DNA from: Chaunax sp. Z400
Lineage: Eukaryota; Chordata; Actinopteri; Lophiiformes; Chaunacidae
Direction of reading: 5' to 3'
Length of the DNA: 64,000 bases
Assembly (NCBI GenBank): GCA_037577475.1
Contig: CM075197.1
Span: 18,302,650 to 18,366,649 of the forward strand
In this document: in pieces, positions 24,861 through 37,119 of the stretch
Position numbering within the stretch: the stretch's first letter is position 1
How the letters are laid out: every line of letters starts with the position of its first letter
The notes under the pieces: generated by a model
What the model was told of the DNA's origin: nothing
Database searches by the model: none
Seen by the model: the letters and a program-made list of their open reading frames with translations, nothing else
Program-made: the position numbers and the translations under genes

Positions 24861-27654
24861 TTCTTTCAACTATTTGAGGTCACATTACTTTCTGCTTGGT
24901 TTCTAATAAATGCTTTCTTCATTCATCACAGGGAGCAAGATTTAAGATGAAGATTTAATTAGCAGCGTCCCACAACTCTTCTCTGGTTTGGGTTCAGAGA
25001 GGCTTGAATACCATTATGTCACAGCTTTGATCAGGAAGTCATACCCATGTTTCATTGACCTCTGCCATATGGTGCCTTGTCTGTTTATCTGCGTGCGCGA
25101 GCAGACACATGCACACACATGCTAAGATGCCTGACCATCATTGTATTTCCCTTCAGGCTAAACCTCCTGCTCTCAAGTGGATATCAAAGGCCTGCATTTA
25201 CAGTTATCTCTGCTTGGCTGCACCACGGAAGTAATCACTGCAGGTCAGGGGTCAGTGCTCTGGCCCAAGACAGAAACACAACTGACTGACATCGACTTCA
25301 AAGGAAAGTGATCCTCTGACAGACTGTTGTTTTAGCCGGGAACTCTGGATATCATAATCAGGAGGGTGGAAATGGACACTAAGAAGAGAGAGAAGGGGGA
25401 CTTATGTCTCAGAAGAGAAGAAGAAGAGAGAAAGATTACCTTTGAATAATTAGAGCCAACAAGATCAAAGAACAGGCTCAAGTTTGGTCTGCTTAACCTC
25501 TCTAACGCAGCATCAACCAAAAAAAAAAAAAAAAAAGCATCATTTTATTCTGTCCTGTTGTTATTCCTCTGGTTGGGGAAACCTAAAACCATGTCAAACA
25601 TAATGGAAAATATTTGAGGTCTTCTCTTTATTAACCAAGAACAGCTTTGATGTTTGATGTCTTTATTTGTTTTAGAGGAAGAAAGGGAAGGGGCAATATG
25701 GCATGCAAGCGATCTTTTGGAGAGAGCACACAAAAAAACAGGAGGAATGAATGATTTGAGAGCAAACCATGCTTGTTCATTCTACATAATCAATTAAACA
25801 TCATTATCGGCCCTTTCAAGAGAGCTGCGATCAAAGAGCAGAGGGAAATGATCAAAGTGACAGCATTTTGTTTGAGCACTAACCCTACAGTAGCTACTGA
25901 ATCCCGCTCTGCAGCAAGTCCACTGATGCTGCTGCGTCGCAGATCTGATGAAATGACAGAAGTCTAAGCTGCTTTGATGCTGCGTGTGTTTTAACGTTTA
26001 AACTGATGCTGCAAAAAAGATAAATTGATACACTGATTAAAACTCCATGTCATATTTTCATGTAATCTGTGCTTTGTTATTTCTTGGCATTGCTAAAACG
26101 CAAAAGCCCGAGGAATGTTGCAAATTGCAAATTCAAGAAATCTGGCAAACTGTCTTCAATAATAGGGGTTCTCAGGGGAACATAAAACTGCTCTTTTATT
26201 GTAGAGTATCCACATTACTTAAAGTTTATTTTTCCCCATGCAGCTAAAACATACTCTCAACTCCACGAGGCTTCTTTTATCAGCTCAATTCAAATTGCAA
26301 TCAAGCAAATTACAGCGGATTAAGTGGAAAAACAAATTGTTATTTTCAGGTGGCTCTATAACGATGAGACACACAGCTACAGAAAGACTCTTATTCAAAA
26401 TGTCTGTAAAGTTGGAAAATAAATTGGCTTTGGGTGGGTTCATTTTGACTCATAGCTGTGTAAGAAGGTCCAAAGCAACATTCCTTCTATCAAAGGCACA
26501 AACCACAAACCGTCCTGAGTGTATGTGTTCAGCAACTGGACACTTCAAATGCACAGCAACGGCATGAAAAGGAGCCTCTTCAGCTTGCTGGGTGTGAAAA
26601 CAGGTGGTGGGGGCAAGAGGGAGTCTTTCATGGACATCCTGTCATGAGGGAACGGCACGGGTGGAGCAGCATCACAGGGAGCGTAAGAAAACGTCAGCAT
26701 TTCATGGTGGTCAGCCGGAGAGGGTGCAGGAGGTCAGAGAAACAGTGAAGTATTCTACACCAGGCCACACCATCCAGGTCTTATCACTGCATCCTTGTTG
26801 GCTTCCAGTTTCCTCGCAGATGGGGGTTGTGGTGGCAGCATCAACACATCAACTGATGCTTAGTTTGCCGTCGGTCTCGGCCATCATCATCACTAACTCA
26901 CAGACTCTTTTTATTTATCCTGAATGCCCTTGGTTGACTGTGTTCTGCACTGGAAGATGTCAAGAGGAACATATGTAGTAGACCGTCTTTTTAAAAGCTT
27001 TCCAAGTAAATGAAATGGTGCATTATGGGCAAGTTGGAGTTGCAGTTCTACCATTCTTTATCACAGATGCTCAAGCCTTTGTTTAAGGTAAAGTTCCTTG
27101 GCAGAGACCCAGTACTGAAACTGGCTACAATAATCAATGTTGCATGGTGTTTGTATTGTTTCAAATATATGATTTTATATTGGAGCAAATTATATGACAA
27201 GAAAGATTTATATACGTTTTGTGGGGGTGTACAAAAATATTGTTACATTTCACTGTTGCAGTAATATATATTCTCAAAAAACACCATCGATTTTTAAATG
27301 ATAGTTTAGATTCATTATATCATTTGTATTTTTATGTTTGTATGAAAAGATTTAACTTTTTATCCTTCCAACATAAAAATGACTGGATGATATAGTCATC
27401 CGTCATACAAGCTTCACCAAACTTTACACACATATCAACCATATTACGTAGTTGCGGCTTTAAATATTTCATTTTTTCTATAAATCTTATTTTATGGGTT
27501 TTCCCTGTAATCATGATTTTATGTTATTTACATGTTACATGAAGATGAATTTGTTGTACAATGTTTTGGGGGACTTTGGGGAAAATGCCATATACAGATG
27601 ATTCTTGTTCACTCAAATGTTATGTGCAGACTGATGTGTTCTTTGTACTGTGGG
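24861..27654. other. Non-coding stretch
   Basis: Nothing gene-like was supported. The frame at 26604-26978 (+) is open for 124 codons, but its translation shows no domain and there are no good splice sites at its borders. Confidence 0.4.
25518..25535. repeat. Poly(A) tract
   Basis: Run of 18 A residues on the + strand (poly-T on the - strand). No adjacent retrotransposed gene was recognised. Confidence 0.9.
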
Positions 27655-27804
27655 ACTTTTCCAAACAACATATTAAAAAAGATATTTGAAAATTGCAATA
27701 TCACCTTGCTTACGGTATCACAATATATCACAATATATTGAATCATAACCTCTATATTGTGATATGTATCATATCACCAAATTCTTGCCAATACACAGCC
27801 CTAG
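27655..27804. mobile_element. hAT-like MITE end
   Basis: The segment 'gcaatatcaccttgc...tatcacaatatatcacaatatattgaatcataacc' followed by 'ttgccaatacacagccctag' matches, from memory, the end of a widespread fish non-autonomous hAT family whose terminal repeat reads CTAGGGCTG inward. The right end is clear at about 27804. The other end was not located, so the element may be truncated. Confidence 0.6.
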
Positions 27805-29639
27805 TGTTTTGGTATGCTCTAACATGAACAGCACAAATCAGGTCAGATCATCTGCTGTGTAAACCTGTCAAAATACCAGAGGTACTTTGGTGTTTTATTA
27901 TACTGTATGTGTTGCATTTAAATAGCACAAGAGTGAAGACATTTGATCTAAAGCCCAAAGGGGTGGTCTGTTTTGTCTGTAACAGTTCACACTAATACAC
28001 TTTCATTCGCAAACATCATGCCAATACCTTTTTTGGAAAATCATGCCAAAAGGGCTGTTTGAACAAACCAATGAGAGGTGATGTCTCATCCGACAGGATT
28101 CACACGCTCCACGCTCTCCAGCACAAAAGGGCAGAACAACAATATTATGGTGTCCACTGAGTGCCTACCCCCCAGTAAAAACATTTCAGTGAGAGTGGGC
28201 TTGACCTATGTCTTCTCTCGTATAAAAAAACAAAGCTGAGCGTATTCCAACAGCTGGTGCCCGGGCGCCCTGTGGAGAACAGAAGGGTAGCTTTTAAGAT
28301 CTTGACCTTCTGGAACAATAAAACGCAATCATCAAACACTCTCCTGAGACAGACTGCTGACCCACAGACCCAAGTGTCTGCTTGAGATAATTCATATTAA
28401 ACTGTATGCATATGCCTCTGCATATGTATGTGATGCTTGCAGGGGCCTTATAATTTAGATCTGGTGCTTTCTGATGCTCCTGATTGACAACATGTGGCGT
28501 TAACTACTGCTTTATGAATCTAATAATGCATTTACATGTTGGTACAATGTATAATTACCACACTACAGTATCCATTGGTCCACAAAATTAGTCAGCCTTA
28601 TCCCATTTAAGCCAACCCAAAAAGTATGATGTCACTTAACATTTTCTAAATAAATAAATATGTTATGTTTTAATATCAATGATATTTGAGTAGAAAAGTT
28701 GAAAAAAATGATCTGAAGAAAAAAATATTTTTTTAAGGAAAAGAATTCCCATGTTCTTTCTGTCATATGATGCTAATAGATTTGAGATCCACCTCCCTGA
28801 GGGCATGGAAATATTGCTATTCATTTGTGTTGCACACATGTATGTTATATAAATAAGATTGCAGCCTTCTATGTTTTGTTTGCACAGGGTTTCATTTCTA
28901 AATAATATTTCTAAAGAAGCTATATGCTCTGTGAAAAAGGTTTTATAGGGCACTGTACATGTGTGCATTCATGCATTATACAATATAATTTTGTACCTTC
29001 GACTGGTACCAAATAGTAACTTTAAGATGTAGCAATTTAAACAGCAATGAGTTCAAATTTCCCTAATACGGGTCTAGACAAAAGTATGTGCCAACCAAAA
29101 ACTATTGTTGCCAGTTATCAAAATAAGACTTTCTTGCAAAGAAAACAAAAAAAAACTGCAGAAAATAAATGCAGAACGTGTTCATATGACACTCATTTAG
29201 CATGATTATATGCATTAAAAAATAGCACAAATGGGTGACTCAACCCTTTCAATCAACATGGATGTTTAAATTATTTGCCAGCACTATCACAAGCTCACAA
29301 TGACTCAAGCAAAAATATCCGAAACATCGTTACACCAGCACCAACGCCAATGTGTTGTAAGTATATTATCTAACAATAGAGAGAGGCCATAGCTCCTTCT
29401 CATTAATGTAGGTTTTTATTTCATCACCCTGAGGGAAAAAGAAAAAAAAAACTCAAAGGAAATGAAAACATGATTATTGTCCTTGATGCTGAGAATTAGG
29501 AAAGAACATTTATACCATTCTCTTGCCTGTAAAGTAAACATGAAAATACTGGCAGTAAATGGCTATATTAGCTTAGCCTAAAATCTGTATGATCTGAATG
29601 TGTTGATTAGTGAACTTTAGAGGCGATCTGCCTGCCGTA

Positions 29640-29825
29640 GGTGAATCCATCCATTAGGTGACCTTTAGGAAGAGCCAAGCTAGTTGTTTCCCCCTTTTTC
29701 AGATCTTTTATGAACTATGAAGCTACTGGGGGGTAGCCTCATAGTTCATATACAGGCATGAGAGTGGTGTCAATCTTCTCATTTTACCCTCAGCAAAAAA
29801 AAGCAAATTAGTGTGACTTTTCCTT
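29640..29825. repeat. Dispersed 'gagagtggtatc' repeat, copy 2
   Basis: Contains 'agctagttgtttccccc', 'ttttcagatctttta', 'gaagctac' and 'ggcatgagagtggtgtcaatcttctcat', the order of the common teleost family also seen at 24735-24860. A short inverted duplication of 'tgaactatgaagctac' / 'gtagcctcatagttca' lies within it, at 29711-29750. Confidence 0.65.
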
Positions 29826-31747
29826 TGAAGTGAAGCTAATAAAACGGAATTGATCACAGATGAATATTATGGTGGAATTAGATTGATGACTCAAAATACC
29901 TCTCTGCACATGATGCTACACAGAGTCCTTGTAGTAACTGTACTGAGAAAAAGATCAGAGGGGTTGAGGGGTAAAGTGGCTCCAAGGTCAAGGCAAGACC
30001 TCCTTCCCTTTGATGGCAAAGGGAGGGAGTGCTGCTCTTTACCATCTCAAGAAATACACCAGGTGGCAGTTTTTAGCGCAAAGTGAAACAGAAGCTCTAA
30101 AAATTAAAGAAGGGCAGAAACAAACCTACTGATGGTGATGAACGTTATGAAACACATTTCTGATATCCAGTTTCATGCTCTCTCAGCTTCCACACTAATA
30201 TCTATTCATAGATATTCATAGATTTTTTTAAAAAAAAGAATAGTTTTTGATCTTGTATCACCTTATTTTAGCATAAATGGCAAAAGGTGTTGCAGGGTAG
30301 AGATGCCAGCTGGGTCCTCTTGCTTATCATGTAGGCCCCTTGTCTCTGTCCACATGTTAATCTTTACAGGGCATTCAAGGAAGTGGCGTTGACAGCCTAG
30401 ATTTGAGGTCAGGAAGGGGTCAGGGGTCAAGCACTTCCTGCTGACATGAAAGCACATCCAAAGCACACCTTTCTCTCGGTATCTGTCGTCCGCCCCCCTG
30501 ACCATCTGCACCTATGTAATCTGGGGCTCATCGGGCCCAAACAAAAGCCATGTGTTAATTACCTTTGAAGGTGTAATGACTTCAGGGCCACAGCCGATCT
30601 TCATCTGGTTTCAAAGTGAGGGCCGGAGAACAGGTTACGCTTCAGACACATTACAGTTGTCCTCTCTCCCATACCTGGCCTGCCTGCCATGCTTTCATTT
30701 TGGAGGGATTGCCAGGCCTTTTGGTTTCCCCGACTTGAACCCCGTCCTGTATCAAATCCAGAGAAACACAACCACTTCACTCTTGCCTTTGTGGACTCTT
30801 AAATGAGTAAATAAAGGAGAAAGTTCTGACACGTGAGAATTAGGCCGACACCTGTCCGCCAGATGTGAGGGTACTCACTTTGTTGGAATTTCATGTTATT
30901 CCCCCTATGTTTTGCCTTAATTGTGTTCGTAGACCTAATTTTAGGGATATTACAAGACAGTAGCATTGGCTCATATTTAGCTCTACTTTTCCTTATTCAG
31001 ATACTTCCTTTTTTTATTTGCAGACCTGCCGTAAAGAGAGGAATGTGGAATTACTCATAGATTGATGAATAATGTGTAAATAATTCAAAATTATTGCCTT
31101 ACGCACTCTGCTTCAAGGAGTGTCCAAAAGGAGCCTCAATCCCATGATTCAAGTGAACACTTAACGGATCAGAACCAGATGGACACAGTGACAGGTGCTG
31201 GTAACAATCTGCTCATTAGTCATCACAAAAAGGAGATGATGTGTCCCGATGACGGCTCTTCATGCATTCTTTATGAGTAAAGCCTGAGTAACACTTTCTT
31301 CTTCCCACAAATGACCACCTTCCTGCCACAGGAGAAAGGGAAGTGGGCGTCGTATATTCCCAAACAGATATGTTACCTTGTTTTGAATAAATGTTTCCAT
31401 TGGCTGACCACAGGTGATCTCACAGGCAAAGAGGGGATCTTTGTGGGAAGACACCCAGATTTCAATGGCTTAGGGGGCTTTGTAGGAAGTAGTACTGCAC
31501 CTCGGTTAAACTGACTTCAATATATCTCAGTCCGTGTTTCTAATTAGATCACATGATGATAATTATACACACTGCTGTTTGTAAGAGGATATGTGCTGTA
31601 TGCATTTGAATACATCAAAGAGCATTGCAGACTTGGCAGCCACATGAATTATGTACTGTCTATCCCACTTCAGCCTCTTGAAGATATGGAGTCATTCTCT
31701 ACATCCTCTCTGCTGAGTATAAACAAACACTCTAATCCTTTGAATTT

Positions 31748-31761
31748 TTTTTTTTTTTTTT
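31748..31761. repeat. Poly(T) tract
   Basis: Run of T residues in an AT-rich context. No tail-bearing retrocopy was recognised next to it. Confidence 0.8.
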
Positions 31762-34700
31762 AACATCCTAAATTTTCCAGTCAGAGATTGTCAGGGGCAC
31801 CGCAGACAGCTCTTGATCCTCAAGGCATCTACAGAAGAGTCTGTATGATGTGGGAAGGAGAGCTGGTCTGCTCCTGACCGACAGGTAAAGACAGGCGGCG
31901 GTCCCGTGAGGCCGACGCTGGGCAGAGTGGCAGAGCTGCCAGCCAGAGAAGTTGGTTATAAATATCCACCTCGCGCGCTTCCTCCGAAAGCAAACACTTC
32001 AGGCTCTGCCTTGTAATTTATCATTGCTCTCAACCACATGGAGGGAAAATCAAGGCAGGGGAAATGTTGAATTGAAAGATTGCAGTGTGTACAGTTATTT
32101 TTATTTTCCATGCTTTGTGTTGCTTATTAATTAATTAATCCATTGAGGTCTACCTGATTTCTCTACATCACAAAGTGCACTGTATTCAAGAGTCAGCAAA
32201 AGAAGCGAACTGAGCTTGTCTTCAGCAATTTGCAGAGCAGCACCTGACAAATTCTAAAATAATGCACCTCAATATACTAACAGTAACGCCAACAGTCTAC
32301 TGTTAGCTTTGAATTCAAATACTGCATGCATGCCACATGGGCTTATGTGTGTGTCAGATGAGTCCTCTATTTTGAGACTAAGGGTGTAAAGGCAGGGATG
32401 ATGATTTCAGATTCCTGGGAGAAAATTCCCAGGCCTGGAAGAGTCCATGGAAAGTAATCACGTAGCACAGTGATGTCATTGTGATGAAAGGCATCTTGTC
32501 AGACAGTTGGCGGGTATGGGTGCTCTTTGGCAGGGGCCACAGCCCACTATACACCAAAATATGACATCAAAGCAGGTACCGGGCCAGACCAAGAAGCTGG
32601 CACGGATGATTGTCTTCTCTGATTACGGTAGCCTCATCTCCTTGCTTGGAGGATAAAAGAAAATGGCTGCTTGGTGTTAAGAGAGTGTCAAAAATAATGA
32701 GGTACATACACTGTGCTAATGGAATCCCAGTGGTTAATCTCAGTGTGAAAAACCAGCACCAAGAATTATGACGGAACACCAGATTCACATTACAGGTCAA
32801 CTACTCTCACAGCTTCATATTTGTACTCTTTTAAAGACCCAACCAAAACAAAAAAAATGTAAAAATAATAGTAATCCCCAACTCTTCCTGTGTACTGTAG
32901 TTTTTTTAAGGTCTACAACCACAAAAATGTTTCAAACACAGCCCTCACATAATTGAATAATGACCGTATTTTACAGCAGGGTGTGGATTTAAAAAAGAAT
33001 TTCCACAAAGAGACTCCCAGGTTAAAGGACAGAAAATGAATAATGTGTTGTGGCTCTACTGTCATGACCTGTAATAAGGGCTTTGCCATGTCCTCTGGCA
33101 AATCTGTGGCATAAATAAACACTCCTGAGACAAAAGAGTCAGATTCTCCTTCTGTCTCGGTGGAGATGAGAATAAGCGCAGGGGAAGGATGGCTGCCGCC
33201 TCTCTGATGATAATAATAGCAGGCTTCAAATGGTAATTGGTCTCCTCTGTCTACCTGGCAGTGGACATTACACAGGGTGATTCAAGCACTAGGTATGAAT
33301 GGAAAACTCCTGGAGGAAGGTTGTAAACTCATGCACTGGTATCTCTGAGCCGGATCCACCTCCTCTACGGCAAAACATGTAGCCAGACATGCAAAAAATG
33401 CATGTACCCCCACCCAGCCATCTTGCCAGGTAGGAATGACGTGACAAAACTGTTTACAGGAAAGAGCACCTATTTTGTGACTATCATTCCGATGAACAGC
33501 TGACCTATCAGTTGAACTTTTTGATTTCCTCTTGGTGCCAGAGAGACCCCTAATAAGAGTTGTCCTATCTTGAAAGAGTTCATTTTATCAAACAGGGCAT
33601 CATCTGTAACTAATAGACTGCCTCCTCTTATGAAATGAGAGCCTGCTCGACAGATGTCTCGTGCCTCTCTTACTCTCTCCCACTCCCCATTTACATCCAC
33701 ATCTTAGATGACACTTCTTGATTTGAGTCGGGATCAAGGTTGTTTACTGATTCTCTGGATAACATCAGGAACATGTGGTCGGGGCACATGAAAGGAACTC
33801 CGCGGTGTGTTAACACCTAAAACCTCTGTACATGTTTGTTTTGGGTTTAAACAATAGTTTCAACATGAAATTAAGGGGGCCTGCTTCCGGAGGTTTCTCT
33901 CAAGGTGACACAGAACAGAAGCTGAGGCTCAAAGTGTTTTCACACGGGTGGGTAGCCTCAAACGTCAAAGCTCTCTAACATTACAGTCATATCAGAGTAA
34001 TATCTACAATATTTCTTTTTAAGTGCAATATTGTGACCATTACTTAGCTCTGACAAGTAATAAACAAAATCTCAACATCTGGTTGAGTTAAACAAAAAAA
34101 AACAAAAAAAAAAGCAGCAGAGCAACAAGAGAGAGAAAGATTACCATGGTATACACAAAATCTCTGAAGCTTTCAACAACTTTTCAACTAATATGTAACA
34201 CCTGAGTTGTATTCCATGCATTTCCACTTCCCTTTCCGTCCAGGCTTTTAACAGATTTCCACACTAAAACACCTTGTGGCTATGATACCATAAAGTCTCG
34301 GGCTTTGTCATGACCTTCATGGGATTTAGCGTCGCAATTGAGTCCAACAATCTCTAACCTTATGCTGGTGCTGTGAAGTTTGCGCACTCTGTGTAGGAGA
34401 GGGTGGCAATTAAAAAAAACCTCTTCTATGATATATAAAAGTTTTATAGATGGTGATCCCTCCTTTGTTCTTCCAATGAGGACCTCCACCTGTTTCTGAT
34501 GATGTGAGCCAAAGCCTGTCCCTTTCAAGAGGCTGATCCCTCCTGATCTCTTTGATGTAACCTGACCTAACAGTTCCAACTAGCAGGATTTGATGATCAT
34601 GGATGGACCCTCGACAACAGCATGTGCAAATCAAAACTAACAGGCAAGGGGAGATGGATGATGGGGATGTGTGAGCAGAACTGGCATGCTGCGCAGACAG

Positions 34701-36185
34701 AGAGCGCTCACAAAGCTATAGATGTGTCTAAACGCCATGAAGCAACGGTCACATGATCAATGCTGCCAGCCCAGACTTAAGCAGTAAAACCTGTGGATCT
34801 GTGAGGGCACATGCAACTGATCGGAGATGAAAGACAGGCTTTGACTTTCACAGGAGGCCTGGAGTCGAGGTGGGGGCTACAGGGGCTACGGGGGCACTTA
34901 TGAGGGACTGCCATCAGAACAGCTGGGTCATTTTCAAGTGACCTAAATCTAGGATTAATCCGTTTGGACTTGCATGGTTAAATTTGTGTCTACGCTGCAC
35001 ACAGACGATGGGAGGCAAAGAAAAAGGGAGAGAGAGAATTACCAGTGAAAGCCAGAAAGGCTTAGTGCTTGGAGTTCAAACAAGGTGCACAGTAGAGAAC
35101 AAACCACTGTGCACCAACAGTAGCGAAGCTGACCAGTGTTTCTAACTCTCTCTCATACTGTTAGGTGAATTTAACACAGAATCCTTCATGTTCACTCTCT
35201 GAATCTGAACATTCAGATCCCTTGAAGTCTGAGCATCTGCAGCTCACACTTCTCACTCACTTGGGTCAGAGGACGTTTCGACACATCGCCGGGGCATCTC
35301 TTCATGGTAGTGTGTGTGTGTCAGAGGCCGGCGTCCATCTGAGAGTGATTTGAGGGTTACATTTTTGGGGATGACGTGTGATAAAACAGGGAGGTATGGG
35401 TCAAAGTGACTCGGCTCAGTCTGTGACAGAGCCTCTCCTCCTGGGCCCTACCACATGTTTTAATCTATACAAGCATCTGTTTGAAGTTCCCAATGAATAC
35501 CATCAGTCCCACTGGTGACTTCATATCCATCTTACCTGGTTCATAACAGTTCAACGTCCTCTCGGTACATAGATGAACCACAGGGAAAGAGGTTCTTTTT
35601 TTAATGTTTACTGTTATGATGTTGTTGTGTTCTGGGCATATGTATAAGCATCCTCTAAAATGTCTTATTTCTTCATTCTTGCTGATGAGTTATGATTATA
35701 ATGAATTTAAATCATTGAAGGGAAAAATCAGCTATCTTAGCTGTACGTTTTTATCTTTATCTGCTTTCACATAAACATATATAAGAAGTCTATTAAAAAG
35801 GTAGAAATGCAAAGGTGTGCATTAATATTATAAAACAATTCCTGCAATGCTCAGTGCCTTAAAACTAAATTACAATGGCAGTCTGTTTCATATGGTAAGA
35901 AAGAGCACAATCGAATGCAAAACTCACCAAAACACCACGGCGAAGCGTTAGCTTGATGATTAATCACTTTGGGTCTGCAGGCTACACTTAGACTTAAATG
36001 TGTCCTTAAATGAGAGGTTGTTTGAGGGAAACCTACCTCAACCGTAACGAAGCATTCCTGTGTTAAAAAGCTGGTTTCCCATCAGGATGCTCTGCTTGAC
36101 TTGAAATATACAGTAGACCAGGAAAGTTTGGAAGAGACTGAGGAGGGAGGAGGCGAGACTAAGGGGGGAGAAAGAGTGATGGTTA

Positions 36186-36199
36186 CTTTGATCTTTGAA
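36186..36199 (+). promoter_or_regulatory. Tandem TCF/LEF motifs upstream of notum
   Basis: CTTTGAT (36186-36192) is followed directly by CTTTGAA (36193-36199), two head-to-tail matches to the TCF/LEF HMG-box core, about 0.93 kb before the notum ATG. A third core, TTCAAAG, lies at 36908-36914. NOTUM is an established Wnt/beta-catenin feedback target, so the position is plausible. Seven-mers occur often by chance. Confidence 0.35.
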
Positions 36200-36402
36200 G
36201 GCCCCGTCTGCATTAAAGAAAAAACAAGTGTCCAAGTCTGCTTTTTCAAAACCTTAAGAAAACACAAGTAACTCAACAGAACAGAAGGTGATTCTTAAAA
36301 AGATGTATTCATGTTTTTTTTTGTGGGGTGTCATAATTTTATTTGCCATAAAAATAAGTGAACAGATACTTCTTCTAATACTACTATCACTACAACTACT
36401 AC

Positions 36403-36442
36403 ACTACTACTACTACTACTAATAATAATAATAATAATAATA
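36403..36442. repeat. (TAC)n(TAA)n microsatellite
   Basis: ACT/TAC units to 36420, then AAT units to 36442, preceded by impure ACT units from about 36378. Confidence 0.93.
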
Positions 36443-36629
36443 ACAATAATTCCCATTATTTACAGGTAAATTCGCTTGAGTTTAAAATTTCTCCTGTATA
36501 AAAATATTGTTTGAGCTATATTATTAGGTTTTGTTTTTTCACCACTTGATTTTCAGACAAGTGTGTAACAAGATGCGTATTTTCACTTCATAAATTTGTG
36601 GTGGAATGGGAAATGGGCATTTCAAGGCC

Positions 36630-37119
36630 AATAAAAGCCACCACATCAAATAAAACTTCGTGGATCAAAAGAACCAACGCTTGGACATTTTTTCCCCTCT
36701 ATAAATTAAGGCTGGGGGTGGGGGGGTGGGTCGTCTGCCACGCTTGATCATGCCCCGAGTCCTGCCCCGCGTATGCGATTGGCTGGACGGACACACAAGG
36801 GGGGAAAGTTTGAATAAAATACAAGAGCATGGCACGGATGTTGTCGTTCGAGCTTGTGCGCTTGGTCCAGCAGCGCTTGGGTTGTAGCCTCTATACATGG
36901 AAAACAGTTCAAAGAAATATGTACAGAGAATTAAGCGGACGGCTGTGATCGATATTAAAGGACCTTTAATTTAGCTGACATTTGTGCGTTTCTGGGAGCG
37001 GGTGACAACTGTTGCGGCATCTTTCGTGCGTAATTGTGCTTTCTCAGCTCCATCGGTCATTTAGTGTTTCCACGACGAGGCGTCGTATTCGGAGAAAGGA
37101 CATCTAACGAGGGGATAAC
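36630..37119 (+). promoter_or_regulatory. notum promoter and 5' UTR region
   Basis: GC content rises between 36.70 kb and the start codon. It contains an inverted CCAAT box (ATTGG, 36778-36782), a CTATAAATTAAGG segment near 36700 and a TATA-like 'tgaataaaatac' near 36812. Transcription could plausibly start near 36840, giving a 5' leader of roughly 280 nt. The exact start cannot be read from the sequence. Confidence 0.45.

Larger units (their letters stand above)
27805..36185. other. Long non-coding stretch upstream of notum
   Basis: AT-rich sequence with scattered GC-richer islands near 30.7, 31.8, 32.6, 33.3 and 35.3 kb. A 72-nt exon-like segment on the - strand at about 30679-30750 has good splice-like borders and one open phase, but its peptide is not recognisable. 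Open frames at 33470-33700 and 34280-34634 (-) show no known domain. If aspscr1 is intact and head-to-head with notum as in human, its 5' exons should be here; I did not find them. Confidence 0.4.

Noticed and set aside
30679..30750. 72-nt exon-like segment on the - strand
   Set aside because: Good acceptor and donor, but the peptide is unrecognisable and two phases are open. Too short to support.
34280..34634. Two overlapping - strand open frames, possible transposon remnant
   Set aside because: No catalytic motif of a known transposase or reverse transcriptase could be read.
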